From Polymyxa betae (taxonomy: Eukaryota; Endomyxa; Phytomyxea; Plasmodiophorida; Plasmodiophoridae), in the NCBI GenBank assembly GCA_003693705.1, contig RBZT01000323.1:1-64000 (forward strand): a DNA stretch of 64,000 nucleotides. Direction: 5' to 3'. Each line of letters opens with the position of its first letter. Position 1 is the stretch's first letter. Shown here in pieces: positions 58,501 through 64,000 of the stretch. The notes beneath the pieces were generated by a model, which searched no databases, was not told the DNA's origin, and saw only the letters and a list, made by a program, of their open reading frames with translations. Position numbers and translations under genes: made by a program.

Positions 58501-61384
58501 TGGTCTGGTCTCAACGGCCATGAGAAGCTCTTCATCGATTTATCACAGCATTCTTCTCAAGCTGCCTTTATGACACGGCACGATCATATTTTTAGGTCAA
58601 CCACAACTTGCCCAATTCAATCACAAAATTGATATAATTTCGTAGGATCCAACAAATAGATGAGAACTCGGTTAAATTTTATTGGAATGTTCTGCTAGAG
58701 TATCCATTAGAGGAGAGAATCGATCATGATTTAAGCACGATTCAAGGGCAGATCAGGCATCTTCTAACAAAAAGAATACTTTCTGACAGCTCTGAAGAGC
58801 CATTGCTCAGTCCTCTGTCTCGTGTATATAATCTCATTGCTGGGTTCATCCCCATTCCTTCCAAGTCTTCAAATCCTGATTCAGGTCCTCATTCTTTCCG
58901 ATCATCTCTTGAGTCGTACAGTCGCCAGATGTATGAGAGGGTTATGAGAAGCCATGCATCCAATGATGCGGTACAACCTCTCCAAGAATTTACATCCGAA
59001 CCAGCACAGATAAATGATTTCATGCAGTCGCTAAAACTGGCCTTCATCAAAGAATCTGTAACGTCGTCAACGTCAAGCGTTTGGGAAGAGAAAGACAAAT
59101 GGAACCCTGTCGCCATCGGCTCCTTTGAAGAAAACCTTATTGGGTTCACTACTCAATCCATTCAGCAACGATTATTTTGTGATCTGACTGATGCTACTGA
59201 TTCATCGGCTCGATCCTCCTCTATTCTCTCGCCAACTGCTCTAATCAAATGCGGTATGTAGTCGCTTGTAACAGAGTCCCAGTCTAAATTGCCTCACAGG
59301 TGACGCTAGACATCAGTTTGCAACAGATGCACATCAGCTCTCTGAAAATGACTGCGTCATCGATCCGTCTACCGTTGTCCTCGCTGCCTTCGCTCGCATA
59401 TTATACATCTGTGTTACAGACGGAACCGAGTATAGCAAGCGAAAAGCACAGAAATATCTGCTGAAAAGGACTATGCTGTCGTCTTTGCAACATTGGATCA
59501 TTGTTAAGGAATTCGGAACCACACGTGGTCCAATCGATATCCGCTTACTTTTAGGGAGAACTGCAATTAATCGGTTCGGTATTGGTGCGAAGATATTGGC
59601 GACGCTTTCAAGGACTTTAAATTGGTCGGCTTGGGGACTGGAAGCATTTGTTGAAAGCTGCGAAGAACTGAACGAGCTGCTCTGCTTTGCATTTAACGTT
59701 AGCTCAAGATTGACAATGGCGGTTCAATCAAGGTAATATACAACCGACATGCCTTAGTAATATGCTGACCAATTTTAGGCGAGATTCGAATAGGAAATTG
59801 CCCACTTGCATGGAGTCTATGATGCTTTACCTTACTCAGATGGTCAAGGATATCTTGTTAACGATTCCTTTATTGCATTACATAGATCGTCTAGTGGATC
59901 CAGCGAATCCGAACTCCACCTCGATTGACGACACCCCTCCTGATGTCCTCTGCCAATTTAATTTGCAGCTTCAGCTGCATGTTACCAATCTCTTGTTCGG
60001 AAACCGACGAGTTTTGAAGTACATTCAGCATTTTATCTATTACGACCAAGAGCTGTCGGCGCAAACTTTCGTCTCCAAGACAGAAGGAGACGACTACTTT
60101 GATGACTATGAAGAGGGTTCGGGCACCACCTTAGATCGCTTGAGGATTAATATCTTCAACATATTGGGCATCTTAATGCAAGCGAGTAAGGGCATTGCTG
60201 TGAGATTCCGCAGAACAATAACTTTCAAACAGGCTCAGACATTCGCAATGTCGTCCTATATCAGTATTCCTTAGCCGGTATAAAGTACGACATATCAGTT
60301 CGTCCATCGTTTTTGCAGTCCATTTTAACACAAGCGTCTATCGAATCGTTTTCTCTGTCGCTGCATCAATCTCTACTACATCGACGAATTTTTGCTGTCG
60401 ATGAATCTATCGAGTACATTACTGTCATTGAAACAAACACGAAATCATTCTTAGGCTCGTCTACCATTCGAAACAAACTATTAATAATGTCATGTCATTA
60501 TGTATACGTTAGCAATTTCGATGTAAGTTTGTAGCTTAACGCACCTCGATCTATGTAAACTTGTTTAACAGTTGCCCTCTGGCATTATAACTAATAACGA
60601 CTATAAGCTAGATGTAACCAATTTCTGTCGAATCCACTATTCTGCTGTTTATGAAGTCAGAGTAGATATCACAGGGCAGATCCTGACATTGGGTCACACG
60701 ACCTCGCCCACTTCAAGATCTCCCCTGAGATATGAAGTTTGGGCTGTTCGTCTGTTCGGATCCGTTCAAGCCATTGCCAATCTATTCCAAAGGAAATGCG
60801 GATTATTTACAACATTGTATTGGGTTCCGATCAAACTGCTGCCATTAGAAAACCGAAAGCAATACCCTTTTAAGACGGCAACCAATACCTCTTGCCATAG
60901 TGTTGAACCTGGATGTTCTGATATTGTTCAGTTGCCCAAGATCAAGCTAGCGACACTAGTTGACATCTTGAAGCCGAATGGTCTGCTTGAGAGGAAAGTT
61001 CTGTTCTGGACTGAAATGAAGCAAAACAATAAGCCCAAACACATACTTTACATTGCTGCTGATGTTTCGGACATCATGCAACTAGCAAAACGTCCTCCCC
61101 AAGCGGATACCAATGCAGAAAACTGGAAATGGCCCGTTTCGTCTTGGTTCAACTCTTCATCAACCTATTCGTACCTGCTATCCGATTTGCAAGCAGTTGA
61201 AGTAACTGAGACGACAAAAGCAATCATGACAATGAGTTTTGTCGGGGATCGGATGGTCAGCATATTTTTCGCATGTGACTCTGCTCGGGAAACATGGAAA
61301 CGCGCATTGCGAAAGTATTTGGTCAATTCAAGCAAGAAGAACCCATGGGATATACTAATGATTCCATCAAGAGAGGTTATTTAA
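55524..61384 (+). CDS. Very large HEAT/armadillo-like protein with a possible PH-like end
   Basis: About twenty exons separated by introns near 50-60 bp encode some 1,700 residues from an ATG at 55524. Each checked junction keeps the frame (for example IDIQ|IAASFKNDDWQW, DIVKR|IPRLITRLQFDD, NNR|SILIEQTLLGF). The first 1,200 residues are amphipathic helices in HEAT-like pairs. An acidic DDYFDDYEEGSGT loop follows, then IRNVVLYQYSLAGIKYDISV, and the last 350 residues are beta-rich (KLLIMSCHYVYVSNFD; RIHYSAVYEVRVDITGQ; IKLATLVDIL; AIMTMSFVGDRMVSIFFACD) and end in a helix, TWKRALRKYLV, like a PH/TH1-type lipid-binding module. I do not recognise the family. Confidence 0.55.
57519..57534 (+). repeat. 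(TG)n microsatellite inside an intron
   Basis: Eight TG dinucleotides lie within the inferred 49-bp intron of the large HEAT-like gene, directly between its 5' splice site (GTTGAATTG) and 3' end, so length changes would alter intron size but not protein. Confidence 0.75.
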
Positions 61385-61454
61385 TACAATATCTAACGTA
61401 GATGTTAAAGTTTTTGTTTGAGCAGTCATGAATTTGTTGAAAATGCTCTGGATT

Positions 61455-64000
61455 TTAATCAGATCCCGCAGAGAAGTTTGATCCAGGAAATCCTGATCGA
61501 GATCTTAGTATGGTTTCACTTGGTGTGAGAGGGCGACTCTCGTTGGATTCATTCATCGATGCAGGAAAAACGGGGGTTCCCCATTTCGACCGTCTTTTTG
61601 GTTGAGCTGAAGATAGAGCAGAAGGAAGCTGAGATTCACTTACGAATCGCTCCAGTATGTCGTCATCAGATAAACCCTGATAATTCAACCCCTGATAATT
61701 CTTCTCTGAAACAGAAGCGGGTACGTCAACAAACTCAGATTTAACAGGCAACTGATGTTCAGAGTCCGACTCGACAGGAAGCCAGCTCGACACATTCGGC
61801 AACAACTGTTGGAAATCCTCCACGATTCCTTCTGGTTCTACAATCCTCTTCTGTAGCCTTTGACGCTGCTCTGCAATATATTGACGCAGCTCCCCGGAAT
61901 CAAGAGCTAATTTGTCTCGAATTTGACGAAGAGGTTGAATACATTCGGCTTCAGTCTGTTTCCAATCCAGATTATCTCTTACAGTGACGCTTGTTCTAAC
62001 TGGAGAATGCTGTCGGGGAATGTCTTCAGATTTCTTTCTCGCGGGGGATTTCGATTGTGGGGAATTGTGATTTCTTGGATCGTTTGGCTCATCGTTCCTG
62101 CATTCTCCGGTTTTGCCTAGTTTTGACGGTTCATTCCTGACAGAGCTGTTCATCTCTTCAATCTGCTTTAAAAGCCGATTATCGTCTTCCAGATTTTCCT
62201 GCTGTTCTTTCAGTTTCCGCTGCTCTTCCCGTCTCCGTTGCTCTTCCATCTGCTTTTGTAGTTCTTCGCCAAGTTGCCTTCGTTGCACCTTTTGAGCAAT
62301 CGCCGCTTTCAAAGGATCATGATTGAAAATGTCTCCAGTAGATCGGGTTCCAGTATCATCGAGACCATCTTCTGACGCCGATGCCAATAGGCCTTCAGAA
62401 ACCCTCGAGCAGGGACGCCAAATTATCCCTCTCTGGGACGGAGATGAACTCCTAATGGGATTTGCTTTGCTTCCGTCGCCTTCACTTTGTTCGCGCCTTC
62501 TGTCTTCTTCATCCTGCTTGGCTTTATCGAGCGATTCTCTCTGTTTGCGTTCCAACATCTGAAAATGCAGTGCTTCAGCGTATTCTCTTTGTCTTTGTCG
62601 AATGATCTCCGGCGATTCAATTTGCTCTCCAAGTGGAAAACCACTTCGATTGGGAGTTTTGACAAAACTAGCAGCAAGACGTGGGTATTGATTTCGTACA
62701 CGATCAACTGTATGACTAGGACGCTCTTGCATTTGACGTTGCAGAGCCTCAGCGTAGTCTCGCTGTCTTTGACGAATAACTTCTGGCGTCTGTATCTTCT
62801 CTCCAATCGGAAGAGCACTCCGAAAAGGAGATTCAGAGGACCGAACAGGAAATGGAGATTTGCTGGCTTGCTCTGACCAATCGTCTTGCCCACTTTTCCG
62901 ACGTTCCCTTATCTGACTCTCCAAAGCTTGAGCGTACTCTCTTTGCCTTTGACGGATGACCTCTGGCGTTTCTACCGTTTCTCCAGTTGGAAGAGCACTT
63001 CGATAAGGGGATTCAGAAGACCAATGAGCAAGCCGAGAGCCCTGCTTACTTAAAGGATGAGGTGACGAGAGCTTGGAGCGCTCCCGCATTTGAAGTTTTA
63101 ACGCTTCTGCATACTCACTTTGCCTTTGGCGAAGAGCTTCTGGCGTTTCAGAGTTCTCTCCAATGGGAATAGCGTTTCGATAAGGAAATTCAGAGGATCG
63201 GGAAACCAGAGGAGACCTGCTTCTTTGATCTGATGAGCAGTCTAATGAACGCCTAGAACGACGCTTTTCATTGTCAATCTCGTAAAACGGGGATCCCAAA
63301 TCGGCTCCCCTGGAGAGAAGTTTATCTGAAGATTTTCTTCTTTGATGCTCTTGAATCTGATGCCGTAGGGCGCTGTTCAAGTCAATCTGCGATTTCCTTC
63401 GACGGCTTATTTCCTTTTCTGGATCCCGGTCTAAAGCTGTGATGGATACAGACGGCATGAAGGATGTTCCAGGTTCAGGTGAGCGCAAGCGCTGTGGCGT
63501 TCGACAAGAATGAAACGGAATGCTGGTCGAAGTGGAAGGATCCTGTGACATGGAAATTTGAGCCATCCTCTCTTGAATGGTCTTTTCACGCATCTGCTGC
63601 TGAAGAATGCTGCTCATCTCCAGCTGCATCTTCTTTCGGCGTTGTTTTTCAGCAACAGGATCAATCGATGGAAGTATGCTGCATGTAGAACAAGAAGACA
63701 ACGCTGTCGACGATAGCGAATGGGGTCCGTTTTCAGCGGAATTTCGATTTTCGCTCATTGGGGGCCTCAGCTCGTTTCGCTGTCCTATCCGTTCTTGTTC
63801 GATTCTTCTCTGTTTTTCCAATATTTGCTCTTCTAACAGTTTGCGTGTCGTTTGCTTCATTTGCCGACGACGAGAGGCCTCGCTAACTGGATCTTTGCCT
63901 ATCATCAACGATTCTCCATGCTGCGTTTCATCAGCAGCATTACTTCTTGAGCAAGGCTGTTCATGCTTCTCTGTAGATGACGCACTAGAGCTCTGTAGAG
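61455..64000 (-). CDS. Repeat-rich coiled-coil protein, CSPP1-like (5' end cut)
   Basis: The frame is open from the window's right edge to the stop at 61455, so the N-terminus is missing. It holds at least four close copies of a roughly 50-residue unit with a Pro-rich start (SESPYRSALPTGE), the phrase ETPEVIRQRQREYAEAL and QM/QIxER. Looser copies flank them at both ends (RRRQMKQTTRKLLEEQI, RQLGEELQKQMEEQRRREEQ). Such units recall centrosome/ciliary-tip proteins of the CSPP1 type and other axonemal coiled coils. SP/TP sites (SSESP, TPEV) are frequent. Similarity is by pattern only, so the name is tentative. There are no introns in the visible part. Confidence 0.5.
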   Translation of the reverse strand, partial: LQSSSASSTEKHEQPCSRSNAADETQHGESLMIGKDPVSEASRRRQMKQTTRKLLEEQILEKQRRIEQERIGQRNELRPPMSENRNSAENGPHSLSSTALSSCSTCSILPSIDPVAEKQRRKKMQLEMSSILQQQMREKTIQERMAQISMSQDPSTSTSIPFHSCRTPQRLRSPEPGTSFMPSVSITALDRDPEKEISRRRKSQIDLNSALRHQIQEHQRRKSSDKLLSRGADLGSPFYEIDNEKRRSRRSLDCSSDQRSRSPLVSRSSEFPYRNAIPIGENSETPEALRQRQSEYAEALKLQMRERSKLSSPHPLSKQGSRLAHWSSESPYRSALPTGETVETPEVIRQRQREYAQALESQIRERRKSGQDDWSEQASKSPFPVRSSESPFRSALPIGEKIQTPEVIRQRQRDYAEALQRQMQERPSHTVDRVRNQYPRLAASFVKTPNRSGFPLGEQIESPEIIRQRQREYAEALHFQMLERKQRESLDKAKQDEEDRRREQSEGDGSKANPIRSSSPSQRGIIWRPCSRVSEGLLASASEDGLDDTGTRSTGDIFNHDPLKAAIAQKVQRRQLGEELQKQMEEQRRREEQRKLKEQQENLEDDNRLLKQIEEMNSSVRNEPSKLGKTGECRNDEPNDPRNHNSPQSKSPARKKSEDIPRQHSPVRTSVTVRDNLDWKQTEAECIQPLRQIRDKLALDSGELRQYIAEQRQRLQKRIVEPEGIVEDFQQLLPNVSSWLPVESDSEHQLPVKSEFVDVPASVSEKNYQGLNYQGLSDDDILERFVSESQLPSALSSAQPKRRSKWGTPVFPASMNESNESRPLTPSETILRSRSGFPGSNFSAGSD

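Overview
This is a stretch of a nuclear genome from a free-living or parasitic protist. The genes are interrupted by short GT-AG introns: those I could place are mostly 48-60 bp, with a few of 90-174 bp. Genes lie on both strands, sometimes with almost no space between them. There are no rRNA genes, CRISPR arrays or bacterial operons. Clues to the lineage are a three-domain HCF101-type P-loop protein (typical of plants, algae and the SAR supergroup), an MLO-family membrane protein, a ubiquitin with the plant-type residues Ser19, Asp24 and Ala57, and cilium-associated genes (a TTC12 homologue and a CSPP1-like repeat protein). My best guess is a SAR protist, perhaps a rhizarian such as a phytomyxean, but the sequence alone does not prove this.

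Layout. Positions 1-6954 are gene-poor: a divergent protein kinase gene, a 2.36-kb element with inverted ends that look transposon-like, and dispersed repeats. From 6955 to 11.6 kb are RNASEH2B, the HCF101-like gene and a BUB2/Cdc16-type TBC gene. From 12.0 to 13.6 kb are three small secreted proteins that look related to one another. From 13.9 to 24.2 kb lie a membrane RING-CH E3 with a possible ubiquitin-like N-terminus, the GID/CTLH ubiquitin-ligase subunit RMND5, CDK11, a chorismate-lyase-like protein, an ERK-type MAP kinase with a decayed partial copy beside it, and an unassigned small gene. From 24.3 to 30.8 kb are LMBRD1 (lysosomal cobalamin exporter), a secreted Frizzled-like cysteine-rich protein, an MLO protein fused to a voltage-sensor domain, and RPA12 of RNA polymerase I.

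From 31.7 to 42 kb are LETM1, TMEM147, two poorly assigned genes (one perhaps a PD-(D/E)XK-like protein), MIC60, a WD40 protein resembling the U5 snRNP 40-kDa subunit, and the ubiquitin-S27a fusion. From 44 to 64 kb are a hormone-sensitive lipase, a LanC-like protein, TTC12, URM1, an F-box/LRR protein, a poorly resolved gene, a very large HEAT-like gene with a possible PH-like end, and a repeat-rich coiled-coil protein cut by the window edge.

Most genes are ordinary housekeeping genes with no operon-like logic. Several pairs end tail to tail (HCF101/BUB2 49 bp apart, MLO-VSD/RPA12 25 bp, TTC12/URM1 2 bp). The most striking item is the MLO-voltage-sensor fusion at 27499-30337. Exon joins were worked out by hand from splice sites, reading phase and family similarity recalled from memory; no database search was run.
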